Shown here one piece after another: positions 50,354-59,676 of a stretch of DNA of 64,000 bases. Location of the stretch: the NCBI GenBank assembly GCA_964530625.1, contig CAZHAK010000005.1, positions 62,001 through 126,000 of the forward strand. The letters are read 5' to 3'. The stretch's first letter is position 1, and every line of letters begins with the position of its first letter. The translations under genes were made by a program, and so were the position numbers. This DNA comes from JABWCQ01 sp964530625. Lineage in GTDB: Bacteria; Electryoneota; RPQS01. Below the pieces are notes generated by a model that saw nothing but the letters and a program-made list of their open reading frames with translations, made no database searches and was not told the DNA's origin.

Positions 50354-50386
50354 CCCCTGATATCCGCGTGGATGTAGGGGATTTTT
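50354..50386 (+). terminator. Rho-independent terminator
   Basis: CCCCT (50354-50358) and ATCC (50362-50365) pair with GGAT (50370-50373) and AGGGG (50376-50380) with a small internal loop, followed by five T residues (50382-50386). It ends the small membrane-protein gene; the PEGA gene begins 22 bases later. Confidence 0.7.
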
Positions 50387-50407
50387 GTTTGTAAATTCTA
50401 ATCAGCC

Positions 50408-51037
50408 GTGTTAGTTACTCAAGACGTCATCAATCCCAAGGCTCGCCGCCGCGCGCTAATTCGCATTTGGTTTGCGGTTGCGCTCATGTTGGCTGCTGTA
50501 ATCATGGGTGTGCACTCCTGGCTGCGCAATGAAACGGCTGTCTTGATTGTCACGTCGTCACCAATCGGAGCCGAAGTTGTATTGAATTATCGTCCCACCG
50601 GCGCGGAGACGAATGCTTACATTTCTGATCTGCCGGCGGACTCCTTTTCCGTTGCGCTCAGACAAGACGGCTATAGACCGATTCCGCCTGAGCAATGGAT
50701 ACGCTTACAAGCAGGAGATACCACGAGGCTGAATTTCTTCTTGCAGCCGATTGTCCGCGGGGACCAGCGCGAACTGCCCCGTGCCAACAGCACTCCCTAC
50801 AAATGGGCATGGAAATACGTCGAAATCAATTCCGAGCCACCCGGTGCCGAAATTGTCATTGACGACGTACACACAGGGCTATTGACGCCCGCGAACTTTG
50901 TGTTTGACCGCGGATTGCATCACTTGCAAGCGCACTGGCCCAATGGCGCGAAATCCTTTAAAAACTTAATCATTGAGCCGACGACTACACAGCCCAATAT
51001 TCTCTTCAGACCGGCGACCTACATCAAACCCGACTAA
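50408..51037 (+). CDS. PEGA-domain membrane protein
   Basis: The 209-residue protein has a cytoplasmic start, one membrane helix (about 20-39, LIRIWFAVALMLAAVIMGVH) and two PEGA modules outside: VLIVTSSPIGAEVVLNYRPT (about 47-113) and VEINSEPPGAEIVIDDVHTG (about 138-200). PEGA domains resemble small beta-sandwich modules of surface or S-layer-associated proteins. It starts with GTG at 50408 and its TAA overlaps the next ATG (TAATG), so it is coupled to the DUF3566 gene. Confidence 0.85.
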   Translation: MLVTQDVINPKARRRALIRIWFAVALMLAAVIMGVHSWLRNETAVLIVTSSPIGAEVVLNYRPTGAETNAYISDLPADSFSVALRQDGYRPIPPEQWIRLQAGDTTRLNFFLQPIVRGDQRELPRANSTPYKWAWKYVEINSEPPGAEIVIDDVHTGLLTPANFVFDRGLHHLQAHWPNGAKSFKNLIIEPTTTQPNILFRPATYIKPD

Positions 51038-51405
51038 TGACACGACGCGAAATTACACGCATAGAACCTCGCAGCGCGATCCGCGTCGGCTTCTTTCTCG
51101 GACTGCTCTTCGGAGTCCTGTTCGGACTTTACAGCGCCTTCCTGATTAAAGGTATGGGCGACGCCGGACTTCAAATGTTCGGTGCGACCGAAGCCGCGCA
51201 AATCAAATCGCTCGGCGGAATCTCGACTGTTTTCATGGCGCTGTTTATGGGACTGATGGGAGCGCTGGTCAATTCTCTTGTGAGTGGTCTTTGCGCAGTG
51301 GTCTACAACCTTGCCGCGCGCTGGTTCGGCGGAATCGAATACCATGTGCAGGAAATCGAGATAATAGAACCTGGAACCGCGCGCGACGGAGACGACGATG
51401 AGTGA
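51037..51405 (+). CDS. DUF3566-like membrane protein
   Basis: The 122-residue protein has two to three membrane helices (VGFFLGLLFGVLFGLYSAFL; TVFMALFMGLMGALVNSLVS) and the family pattern ITRIEPRSAIRVGF at the start and VVYNLAARWFGGIEYHVQEI at the end, matching DUF3566. An acidic tail closes it. Function is unknown. It overlaps the PEGA gene by one base and gltX by eight, so all three are read from one message. Confidence 0.8.
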   Translation: MTRREITRIEPRSAIRVGFFLGLLFGVLFGLYSAFLIKGMGDAGLQMFGATEAAQIKSLGGISTVFMALFMGLMGALVNSLVSGLCAVVYNLAARWFGGIEYHVQEIEIIEPGTARDGDDDE

Positions 51406-52813
51406 CATCCGGGTCCGGTTCGCCCCAAGTCCGACCGGCTATCTGCACGTCGGCGGCGCGCGCACCGCTATATTCAACTGGCTCTTCGCGCGTGCCCAAC
51501 GTGGAACGTTTCTCGTCCGCATCGAAGACACAGATCCGCAGCGTTCGCGCGGTGAACTCGCGCAAGTCATTTTGGACGGACTCGTTTGGCTTGGCTTGCA
51601 CTCGGATGAAGAAATTGTCTATCAATCCGATCACAAAGACCGATTCGTAAAAATCGCGCATGAGCTGATCGAACGAGGCCGCGCCTACCACGACTTCACG
51701 ACCGTTGAAGAACTCGAAAAACTTCGCACAGACTCGTACGCGCGCGGCGAAGCCTCTTTCCGATTCAAATCCAACCTCGAAAAAGTTCGCGCGGATGCGC
51801 CAGAAAGACTTAAGCGCGGTGATCCGTATGCCGTGAGATTCGCGGCTCCCGCTGAAGACATCGGTTGGCATGATCTGGTGCACGGCGACGTCAACTACAA
51901 GGGCGAGGAGTTGGACGATTTCGTCTTACTGCGCTCAGACGGATCACCGACCTACCATCTTTCCGTTGTCTGTGATGATCATGACATGCGCATTTCGCAC
52001 ATTCTGCGCGGCGACGATCATATCTCCAATACACCAAAACAAATTGCACTTTATCGAGCGATGGAGTGGAAACTTCCAGAGTTCGGACATATGCCTTTGA
52101 TCCTCGGCCCTGACAAAAAACGTCTGTCCAAGAGAACTGGCGCCGCGTCGGTCGGAGAGTTTCAGGAAAAGGGATATCTGCCGCAAACGCTGTTCAATTT
52201 TCTGTCACTCTTGGGCTGGTCGCCCGGCAAAGGTGATCAGGAACTCTTCACTCGCGACCAATTGATCTCCGCATTTTCGACGGATGGTATTCAGCAGAAG
52301 AGCGCGGTTTTCGATGAGGCAAAGCTTGAGTGGATGAACGGCGAACACTTGCGTATGCTGACCGATGGCGAGGCTCTCGACTACATTCTCAAAAACGCGC
52401 CCGATAATCTGATCTCCCGTCCACAGCTTGAAAAGGTATGGCCGCTGATCAAAACCCGCGTGCGATTGCCGCGTGATGCCTTCGGTGATCAGCCCTACCT
52501 GTTTGCCGATCCGGTTGAGTATGATCCCAAAGGAGTAGAGAAACATCTTGCGGACAGCGCTATATTTTCACACTTGAAGGCTTACCTCGAGGATGTTTTG
52601 GCCTGCGCGTTTGATGCGGCAACTCTCGAACTGAAACTGCGCGAACGTGCGGAGCAAGTAGGCCTGAAAGCGGGGCAGCTAATCCACCCTGTTCGTCTGG
52701 CCTTGACCGGAAAAACCGTCAGTCCAAGCCTGTTTGAAATGATGGAAGCGCTGGGCCGCGACACCGTCGTGCGAAGACTTCAAAAACTTCTGCGGGAGCG
52801 GCAGACCGCGTGA
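51398..52813 (+). CDS. gltX: Glutamyl-tRNA synthetase
   Basis: GltX charges tRNA-Glu (and possibly tRNA-Gln where no GlnRS exists). The 471-residue class I synthetase has the HIGH-type motif His17-Val-Gly-Gly in APSPTGYLHVGGARTAIFNW and the KMSKS-type motif KRLSK (241-245) in GPDKKRLSKRTGA. The zinc-binding cysteines of some GltX proteins are not seen. Full catalytic and anticodon-binding regions are present. Its end overlaps the lptG-like GTG (GTGA). Confidence 0.97.
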   Translation: MSDIRVRFAPSPTGYLHVGGARTAIFNWLFARAQRGTFLVRIEDTDPQRSRGELAQVILDGLVWLGLHSDEEIVYQSDHKDRFVKIAHELIERGRAYHDFTTVEELEKLRTDSYARGEASFRFKSNLEKVRADAPERLKRGDPYAVRFAAPAEDIGWHDLVHGDVNYKGEELDDFVLLRSDGSPTYHLSVVCDDHDMRISHILRGDDHISNTPKQIALYRAMEWKLPEFGHMPLILGPDKKRLSKRTGAASVGEFQEKGYLPQTLFNFLSLLGWSPGKGDQELFTRDQLISAFSTDGIQQKSAVFDEAKLEWMNGEHLRMLTDGEALDYILKNAPDNLISRPQLEKVWPLIKTRVRLPRDAFGDQPYLFADPVEYDPKGVEKHLADSAIFSHLKAYLEDVLACAFDAATLELKLRERAEQVGLKAGQLIHPVRLALTGKTVSPSLFEMMEALGRDTVVRRLQKLLRERQTA

Positions 52814-53886
52814 CGCTGCTCGACCGCTATATTTTCTCCGCGTTCGCGCGGAGTTTTTTCTTCGCGATGCTCGCCGCTTCAGTCATCTTCGTCACGATTG
52901 ATCTGGTCGAACACCTCGACAAATTCGTGGACTCGGGTGTCGGTTTTGAGTTGATTGCGCGATACTACGCGCTCTACATTCCGTTCATTATCTATTTGAC
53001 AATTCCGGTCGGCGTCCTGCTTGCGACGCTGTTCACGATCGGTGGTTTTGTTTATCGCAATGAGTTAACCGCGATGCAGGCGTCCGGTGTGAGTTTGTGG
53101 CGCATACTGCTGCTGCTGCTCATCACTGCCGCGCCTCTAGCCGGTTCTGTCTGGTATCTCGGAGAAAATGTCGTGCCGGGCTACAATTTTGAGCGCAAAG
53201 AACTATATCGAGTAGAAGTCCGCAGAGGCAAAGGATCCGTCTCTTCGCGGCAAGGCCGCATCTATTTGCAAACATCGCCCACCGAGTTTCTGAAAATGGA
53301 AAGCTATGTTCCTGCGACGACGACGGGATATCGCGTCCAACTTCAATCCGTGGTGGATGGCCACGTGCAGTCGCGTATCGAAGCGGACAGCCTTCGCTTC
53401 ACGGACGGGCATTGGCTCTTTGCGCCCGTAACGGTCACGGAGTTCGGCGACAGAAATGTCCGCATGAGCAAACAGGACACATTGATCCGCACCGATTTTC
53501 AGTTTACGCCCGACGACCTTATTCGGCTGAACATCGAGCCGGAGGAGATGAGCTACAAAGATATCCAAAGTCTCGTCGGTCGATTGCAGGCCGCGGGCAT
53601 TCGGGCGACGCGGTGGTCGGTTGATCTCGCATTCAAATTTTCACAGCCGTTCGCGACGTTCATCATTGTCTTGTTTGGCGTTCCCTTTGCCTCGTTCAAA
53701 CGGCGCGGCGGACTTATTCTTGGCTTTGGTTTGTCGCTGCTGGTTTGCTTTGTCTATTTCGGATTCCAGCAAGTCGGAAAAATTCTGGGCTACGGCGGCA
53801 CACTCTCGCCGCTATGGGCAGCATGGATTGGCAACACGGTCTTCGGAGTTTTCGGCCTTCTGTTAGTTTGGCGAGCGCCAAAGTAA
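52810..53886 (+). CDS. lptG: LPS-export permease, LptG-like
   Basis: The 358-residue protein is the second LptF/LptG family permease in the window. Family start LLDRYIFSAFARSFFFAML, three N-terminal helices with LTIPVGVLLATLFTIGGFVY and NELTAMQASGVSLWRILLLL, a periplasmic jellyroll, then three helices including FAFTFIIVLFG-type FATFIIVLFGVPFASFKRRG and LGFGLSLLVCFVYFGFQQVG. It begins with GTG overlapping the gltX stop. A strong terminator follows. Paralogy with the protein at 47914 is clear; the F/G labels are best guesses. Confidence 0.87.
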   Translation: MTLLDRYIFSAFARSFFFAMLAASVIFVTIDLVEHLDKFVDSGVGFELIARYYALYIPFIIYLTIPVGVLLATLFTIGGFVYRNELTAMQASGVSLWRILLLLLITAAPLAGSVWYLGENVVPGYNFERKELYRVEVRRGKGSVSSRQGRIYLQTSPTEFLKMESYVPATTTGYRVQLQSVVDGHVQSRIEADSLRFTDGHWLFAPVTVTEFGDRNVRMSKQDTLIRTDFQFTPDDLIRLNIEPEEMSYKDIQSLVGRLQAAGIRATRWSVDLAFKFSQPFATFIIVLFGVPFASFKRRGGLILGFGLSLLVCFVYFGFQQVGKILGYGGTLSPLWAAWIGNTVFGVFGLLLVWRAPK

Positions 53887-53897
53887 AACGTTGTTAG

Positions 53898-53931
53898 CAC
53901 AAAAAGCCGCACTAACATGCGGCTTTTTGTG
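53898..53931. terminator. Bidirectional terminator
   Basis: CACAAAAAGCCGCA (53898-53911) pairs perfectly with TGCGGCTTTTTGTG (53918-53931) around CTAACA. A- and T-runs lie inside the stem, so it works for the lptG-like gene (+) and for the beta-barrel gene ending at 53946 (-). Confidence 0.93.
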
Positions 53932-53945
53932 TTTATACGAAACCA

Positions 53946-55193
53946 CTACCAGTAAATCGAATGACTCAAACCCAGCGACAACCCGCGGGTGGCATTAAAG
54001 AAACCTCCGTGCCATGAAAAACCGACGTCGAGTGAGTAATGTTTTGTCATCACGCCCGTGCCTAATGAGAATCTCGATCGCAGCGGCCCACCCGTGCCCA
54101 GCCCGCACCGAATCAACCATGGTCCCGCGATGCCATACTCGCTGCCGAGAGACGCTTCCATGCCGGGTTTCCCTTGCGCGCTCTCTTCCATGCGGCCCCT
54201 AAGTGTGCCGACAAACAGTAGTCGTTGAGAGTATTTATAGCGCCCTGAGGCTTCGAGAGTCGCGGGGATTTTGGATTCAATACTTCCTCCGCTGATGGCA
54301 TCACTGCTGCTCTGAAACGCTCGAGAGACATACCCGTCGTCGTCCAAAGAGTCCACAATCAATCCAGCAGAGTCGATCTCGAACGCGTCCAGGGTCGCTT
54401 CGTCAACAACCCAGGTGATGCTGCCGCCGACTTGCTTGATGCCCAGCCCGACCGACCAACGGTCGTCAATGTCCGCAAGCAGTCCCAAATCAAATCCGAT
54501 GCCGTCACCGCGCGTGGAATGCACGCGTTGAACAGCGCCGTATCCCGTCAGAAGCGAATCCGTGATCGTCAACTCGCCCGAAGCGTCTGTGATCTTGTCA
54601 TAGAAGGCACCGAGATAGAAATGAAATCCAAGGCCTCCGTAAAGACCTTTAACATAGTCCTGCTCAAACTTGTATCCAACAGCCACTCCGGCGTCAAAAA
54701 CAGTATACTGCTCGCCCCCGAGATCATCAATCTTATAGCCGCGATTAAACTGATTTCCATAAAGAGCAAGTTCAAAAAGCTCTTTGTCCGCCGCCACATT
54801 GAATGCCGTCTCTTCAGAAAGCTGAAAAGCCATTTTCTGATAAATGCCGCCAACTATCGGAACCGATGCCATCCCCGACAGCCTTAGTCCGTCGTCGGGA
54901 ATGCTGTTCATAATCTTACGCTTGTCGTCCGCGGTTAAATAGTGGTCGCGCCCAATTTGATCATTCCAATCCGTGATACTGAAGGCGTTGTTTGTCGCGC
55001 CTGCCGACACGCTCGGCAAATCAATTCGTAAGCGCGTCTGCGATGGCTTGGCCAAAATGGCTGCGTTGCCGTGAAGAATACTTGAAGATCGCTCATGCAA
55101 GTCCGCCGCACCCGCGAACCCTAAGCTGCGGGCCGTAGGTGTCTGAGCAACTGCACACTGCGCGACAAGGAGAAAAAGCAGTATTCGTCTCAT
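53946..55193 (-). CDS. Outer-membrane beta-barrel protein (PorV/UPF0164-like)
   Basis: The 415-residue protein has a signal peptide (MRRILLFLLVAQCAVAQ) followed by the typical start of FCB-type barrels (TARSLGFAGAADLHERSSSI, HGNAAILAKPSQTRL). Alternating aromatic/hydrophobic strands run to the end, which closes in YW (SLGLSHSIYW), a usual outer-membrane C-terminal signal. Such barrels act in long-chain substrate transport or as scaffolds, but no substrate can be read. It overlaps the lipoprotein gene (ATGA), so the two are likely made together. Confidence 0.82.
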   Translation of the reverse strand: MRRILLFLLVAQCAVAQTPTARSLGFAGAADLHERSSSILHGNAAILAKPSQTRLRIDLPSVSAGATNNAFSITDWNDQIGRDHYLTADDKRKIMNSIPDDGLRLSGMASVPIVGGIYQKMAFQLSEETAFNVAADKELFELALYGNQFNRGYKIDDLGGEQYTVFDAGVAVGYKFEQDYVKGLYGGLGFHFYLGAFYDKITDASGELTITDSLLTGYGAVQRVHSTRGDGIGFDLGLLADIDDRWSVGLGIKQVGGSITWVVDEATLDAFEIDSAGLIVDSLDDDGYVSRAFQSSSDAISGGSIESKIPATLEASGRYKYSQRLLFVGTLRGRMEESAQGKPGMEASLGSEYGIAGPWLIRCGLGTGGPLRSRFSLGTGVMTKHYSLDVGFSWHGGFFNATRGLSLGLSHSIYW

Positions 55194-57184
55194 TCAATAT
55201 CTCCCGGACGAATAGTATAAACAACCTTCGCGATGACTTGCACCGACAATCGATTTCTGCCATTAGCAATTAGCGTGTCCCCGATACCCGCGTCGACAAT
55301 AAGCTGCGTGCGCACGAAAAACAAATCTTCTCGGAAATAATCGAGCCACGTCTGATCAAGATCGATCGTGACCTCAAGCGCGCTGGCTTCGACGGACTCG
55401 CCGTTCTCCATTACGGGCCACGGCACGTCTACGTCGTACAGAGTATCGAGTTGCCCGCCTACGCCATCGGCAGTAACTGTGCTGTCAAGATGGGCAACCA
55501 TCAAAACCCTGCCTCCAATCGGAAGCGAATTCCAAACACGAATGATGGCTTCACCATCGACGACATCTTTCAAGTCTTGGGAGTCGACGCGCTCCACCTT
55601 TCCGATAGGTGAAAGCGTATCCGTCAATACAACGGCAAGGCCCGCCCGCATTTCAAGCCCTAAAGTCACAACGGAATTGTTAAACAAAGCAACTACGCCG
55701 GAAAGCGATGCGTTTCCATGCGAGGTCAACTGATCCGGATAGTCGGCCAGCAATCGCGCAAGTCCAGGAACCGTCCTCATCGAGTCTGAAATCAACGGCA
55801 ACTGCTCAATGTCGATCATCTGAGAGCCGATTTCCTCACCGAGCAACCACGTCTTAGCTTCGATGTGAGCGTCCAATACGCCGCCGATCCCGCGTTCTAC
55901 GTGCAACCGTGCTTCCACGTCAAGAGGTCGCAGAACCTGCCAACCTTGTGGAGGTCTCTCAATTCCAACACTGAGCGAGTCAATCGGCAATTCAAGATTG
56001 TTCAGCGTGCCCGAGAAATACTCCAAAGGCAATCGCTGGACTTCAATCCGGCCAAAAACTTGTTCGCCTGTGTTTTCAAAACTTCTGACATCCATTGTCG
56101 CAGGAGTCATCGATCTCAGCTCTCCTGTGACGGTTTGATCCGTTTGTCCGTCAGGTCGCAATCGATACTGCTCAAGCGATATCGTCACGATGTCCGAATC
56201 TCCGGGCTGCAAAAACCGCGTGACGCGCAGCGTATCGTTCAAGCGACTGATCAGATTCGGAATCCTTAGCGTTACCGAATCGGCGAACTGTGAATGGTTT
56301 CCCAAGGTCACAATCAGGTTGCCCGCAGCAATTATCGCCACCGTAACATCGTGTTGTTGATCAATCGCAAATGCGCTGTCGCGTTGCACGGATTGCTCCG
56401 GAACGATTCCGTAAAACCGGGAGGCCGTGACCGTATCCAATTGAACGGACAGCGTCACTCGATCCGTCGAATCAATTGCTATGTTCTGTCCACCGCTACC
56501 TACGCCACTCAGTGTAAGCACAAATTCGGAGCGAACGAATGCGTCATCGAGCGCTGTGTCAATCACAGCCTGCTGTTGCGAGCCAAGCCAGCCGATTTCC
56601 GCGACGACTTTGTTGGCCGCACGAATCTCAATATCTGTGACGGGGTAGGGGAGACGGTTGGCGACCACCAACCGGATCTTGCCTGTATCAATCTCCAAAC
56701 TATCATAGCCAAACGGTAGCGGAAACGAATAGAGTCCGTCTAAGGAATGCTCCGGGACATCCTGAGTTGTTCCGTGAAGCGCCCCAACGTCAGCATTCAA
56801 TTGCCCGAGCGTAAACCCCAATAGAGTGTCATAGCCCAGCGGAGCTTCCAGCGCGGTAAGGTACCGCTCAATCTGCACATTCACAGGCCGGATGTAAAGA
56901 CTGTCGCGAACCGGTGCTGAGATATCCGACCATGCGCTGAAATAAACCGAGCTATCCTCCTCCATACCAATTCCCGAACCGACACGCCGTAACGTAGTAT
57001 CCGGATCCGCCAAATCCCAAACACCGTAATCCCGAACACCGAAGGGAATGTTAAGATCAACGTCCCACCATAGTTCGCCGGGCTTCTGCGGAAGTTCACA
57101 TCCCGCCACAGAAATCATCGCCCACAAACACAAAAGACGGAGCAAACTCCGTCTTTTGTGCGTCTTGTCAAAATGACACAGCAT
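55190..57184 (-). CDS. Large outer-membrane-type lipoprotein
   Basis: The 664-residue protein has a basic start and lipobox (LCLWAMISVAGC, lipidated Cys29), then about 630 residues of beta-rich sequence with no recognised domain; repeated strand patterns (DSLYIRPVNVQIERYLTALE; VRSFENTGEQVFGRIEVQRL) suggest several sandwich modules. The ATG at 57184 shares its A with the ahcY stop (TGATG); an ATG at 57202 would add six residues. It ends in an ATGA overlap with the barrel gene. A lipoprotein plus barrel pair on the outer membrane is a reasonable picture; substrate and role are unknown. Confidence 0.82.
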   Translation of the reverse strand: MLCHFDKTHKRRSLLRLLCLWAMISVAGCELPQKPGELWWDVDLNIPFGVRDYGVWDLADPDTTLRRVGSGIGMEEDSSVYFSAWSDISAPVRDSLYIRPVNVQIERYLTALEAPLGYDTLLGFTLGQLNADVGALHGTTQDVPEHSLDGLYSFPLPFGYDSLEIDTGKIRLVVANRLPYPVTDIEIRAANKVVAEIGWLGSQQQAVIDTALDDAFVRSEFVLTLSGVGSGGQNIAIDSTDRVTLSVQLDTVTASRFYGIVPEQSVQRDSAFAIDQQHDVTVAIIAAGNLIVTLGNHSQFADSVTLRIPNLISRLNDTLRVTRFLQPGDSDIVTISLEQYRLRPDGQTDQTVTGELRSMTPATMDVRSFENTGEQVFGRIEVQRLPLEYFSGTLNNLELPIDSLSVGIERPPQGWQVLRPLDVEARLHVERGIGGVLDAHIEAKTWLLGEEIGSQMIDIEQLPLISDSMRTVPGLARLLADYPDQLTSHGNASLSGVVALFNNSVVTLGLEMRAGLAVVLTDTLSPIGKVERVDSQDLKDVVDGEAIIRVWNSLPIGGRVLMVAHLDSTVTADGVGGQLDTLYDVDVPWPVMENGESVEASALEVTIDLDQTWLDYFREDLFFVRTQLIVDAGIGDTLIANGRNRLSVQVIAKVVYTIRPGDIE

Positions 57185-58491
57185 CAGGTGCCCATGTCCC
57201 ATGCGGCTAAGTATTTCTTCTGATCCGGAGTCAGCTTGTCAATCTTGATGCCCATTGATTTGAGCTTCAATGCCGAAACGTAATCTTCAATGCTGGCTGG
57301 TACATCGTGCACGTCAATTGTTAATTTCTTGCCGTGCTTAATCGCGTGCTCGGTCGTCAAGGCTTGTGTCGCGAAGCTCATGTCCATCACCGAAGCCGGA
57401 TGACCATGCGCGGCACCGAGATTGACTAACCGGCCTTCAGCGATGATATTCACCGTCGAACCACTCTTCATCGTGTAACGATCCACGTAAGGCACCACGT
57501 TCTTTTCTACTCGCTTGGCCATTTGACCTAGACCCTTCAGATCAAGTTCGATGTCAAAGTGACCGCTGTTACAAACGAACGCGCCGTCTTTCATCTTCTC
57601 AAAATGTTCCGGACGAATGACGTGCATGTTGCCCGTCACCGTGCAAAAAATATCGCCAATCGGAGCGGCCTGTGCCATCGGCATCACGCGGAAACCGTCC
57701 ATACGAGCTTCCAGCGCACGCAGTGGATTGATTTCCGTCACGATCACTTCTGCGCCCAAACCCTTGGCGCGCATCGCGAAGCCCTTCCCGCACCATCCAT
57801 AACCGGACACTACAATCGTGCGGCCCGCGATCAAAACGTCCGTCGCGCGAATGATGCCGTCCATCGTGGATTGGCCCGTGCCGTAACGATTGTCAAACAA
57901 GTGCTTCGTGTCTGCGTCGTTGACCGCGTAAACAGGGAAGCGCAACTTGCCTTCTTTGTGAAGCGACTTCAGTCGGATAACGCCCGTCGTGGTTTCTTCA
58001 AGTGACGCGATGATCTGCTCGCCATATTCGACATGCGTCGTGTGCAAGCCGTGAACCAGGTCCGCGCCGTCGTCCATCGTGATAGACGGATTATGGCGCA
58101 TCCCCGCGTCAAGATGCTGATAGTAGGTCTTATTGTCTTCGCCCTTGATGGCGTAAACACGCATGCCGTAATCTTTCACAAGCGAGGCAGCTACGTCGTC
58201 CTGAGTAGACAAAGGATTCGAGGCCACTAGCACAAGGTCCGCACCGCCGGCTTTCAAAGTACGCGCTAAGTTAGCTGTCTCCGCCGTGACGTGCAAACAC
58301 GCCGACATGCGATGGCCCTTGAGCGGCTTCTCTTTTTCAAAACGTGCGCGAATCTCAGCCAGTACCGGCATATCCCGGTCCGCCCACATGATTCTATTTT
58401 TTCCCTTTGGAGCAAGACTCTCATCCGCCACGTGGTAGCTGGGCCCACTTGCGGCCGGAGTCTTCTTGGGCTTGGTTGCAGTTGTTGCCAT
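57184..58491 (-). CDS. ahcY: S-adenosylhomocysteine hydrolase
   Basis: AhcY splits S-adenosylhomocysteine into adenosine and homocysteine, regenerating the methyl cycle. The 435-residue protein has an N-terminal Ala/Lys/Pro-rich extension of about 20 residues, the substrate domain (HVTAETANLARTLKAGGADL, SNPLSTQDDVAA), the NAD site VVSGYGWCGKGFAMRAKGLG and the C-terminal LNLGCATGH-like VNLGAAHGHPASVMDMSFA. It lies 14 bases after metK, giving a metK-ahcY methyl-cycle pair. Its TGA overlaps the lipoprotein ATG, an unusual downstream neighbour. Confidence 0.97.
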   Translation of the reverse strand: MATTATKPKKTPAASGPSYHVADESLAPKGKNRIMWADRDMPVLAEIRARFEKEKPLKGHRMSACLHVTAETANLARTLKAGGADLVLVASNPLSTQDDVAASLVKDYGMRVYAIKGEDNKTYYQHLDAGMRHNPSITMDDGADLVHGLHTTHVEYGEQIIASLEETTTGVIRLKSLHKEGKLRFPVYAVNDADTKHLFDNRYGTGQSTMDGIIRATDVLIAGRTIVVSGYGWCGKGFAMRAKGLGAEVIVTEINPLRALEARMDGFRVMPMAQAAPIGDIFCTVTGNMHVIRPEHFEKMKDGAFVCNSGHFDIELDLKGLGQMAKRVEKNVVPYVDRYTMKSGSTVNIIAEGRLVNLGAAHGHPASVMDMSFATQALTTEHAIKHGKKLTIDVHDVPASIEDYVSALKLKSMGIKIDKLTPDQKKYLAAWDMGT

Positions 58492-58505
58492 GTACTTCCG
58501 TTCTT

Positions 58506-59633
58506 TTATGCTAATGAATCTATTTTGTCAATTTTTTCCCACGTAAAAGAGTCTTCGCTTCGGCCAAAATGACCATAAGCGGCGGTCTTGCGATAAATCG
58601 GACGACGCAAGTCGAGTGCCGTGATGATTCCGAGTACCGTCATGTCAAATGTCTTACGAATCCTCTTCTCGATCTCTTCATCCTTCATCTTACCTGTGCA
58701 GTGAGTGTCCACCATGACCGAAATCGGTTGCGCCACGCCAATCGCGTAAGCCAACTGAATCGTGCAGCGCTCAGCCAATCCTGCGGCCACGACGTTCTTA
58801 GCAATCCAGCGCGCAGCATAAGCGCCGCTGCGATCCACCTTCGTGGGATCCTTGCCCGAAAATGCGCCGCCGCCATGAGGAACCCAGCCGCCGTACGTGT
58901 CCACAATTATCTTGCGACCCGTCAAACCCGCGTCGCCCTGCGGTCCACCCACAACAAACTTACCCGATGGATTGATGTAGATTTTGCAGTCACTGCTCAT
59001 TTTGTAATCAGACAATACCAAAGGCAGTAATTCTTTCTTCAAGTCTGCTTCAATTTGCTTCTGATCAACCGTCGGATCGTGCTGAGTGGAAATCACCACG
59101 GCCACAATCTCTGTCGGCTTGCCGTCCACATAACGCACCGAAACTTGTGACTTCGCATCCGGACGCAAATAGGTCAGCTTTTTTGAATGACGGATCTCAG
59201 CAAGCTTCTGCACCAGCTTGTGCGACAGAGTGATCGGCAGCGGCATCATCTCAGGCGTCTCAGTCGAGGCATACCCGAACATCATCCCCTGATCGCCCGC
59301 GCCGTTACGGTCGACCGCTTGCGCAATGTCCGGACTCTGCTTGTCAATGGTCGTCATCACCGCGCAGGTCTCGTAATCAAAACCATAGGCGGCGTTCGTA
59401 TAGCCGATATCTTTGATGACGCTGCGCACAAGCGCAGGAACATCCACGTACGTATGCGTGGTAATCTCGCCGCCGACCAGAGCCATCCCCGTCGTGACGA
59501 ATGTTTCACAGGCCACGCGGGCCATCGAATCGTCTTTCAAAACGGCATCTAATACCGCGTCGGAAATCTGATCTGCTACTTTGTCAGGATGTCCCTCGCT
59601 GACTGACTCACTGGAAAAGACAAAGGTGCTCAT
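58506..59633 (-). CDS. metK: S-adenosylmethionine synthetase
   Basis: MetK makes S-adenosylmethionine from methionine and ATP. The 375-residue protein has ESVSEGHPDKVADQISDAVL (ATP-binding His), GAGDQGMMFGYA, and GGGAFSGKDPTKVDRSGAYA, all MetK signatures, with YGGWVPHGGG just before the last. Only about 10 residues shorter than E. coli MetK. It is followed by ahcY. The 43-base gap upstream contains a short AT-rich stretch but no SAM-riboswitch fold that I could see. Confidence 0.97.
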   Translation of the reverse strand: MSTFVFSSESVSEGHPDKVADQISDAVLDAVLKDDSMARVACETFVTTGMALVGGEITTHTYVDVPALVRSVIKDIGYTNAAYGFDYETCAVMTTIDKQSPDIAQAVDRNGAGDQGMMFGYASTETPEMMPLPITLSHKLVQKLAEIRHSKKLTYLRPDAKSQVSVRYVDGKPTEIVAVVISTQHDPTVDQKQIEADLKKELLPLVLSDYKMSSDCKIYINPSGKFVVGGPQGDAGLTGRKIIVDTYGGWVPHGGGAFSGKDPTKVDRSGAYAARWIAKNVVAAGLAERCTIQLAYAIGVAQPISVMVDTHCTGKMKDEEIEKRIRKTFDMTVLGIITALDLRRPIYRKTAAYGHFGRSEDSFTWEKIDKIDSLA

Positions 59634-59676
59634 GTCTGGGTGCTACTGCTCCATCGTATAATTATGCAAATAAATC

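Noticed and set aside
59634..59676. SAM riboswitch before metK
   Set aside because: The gap is only 43 bases, too short for any known SAM-binding aptamer.
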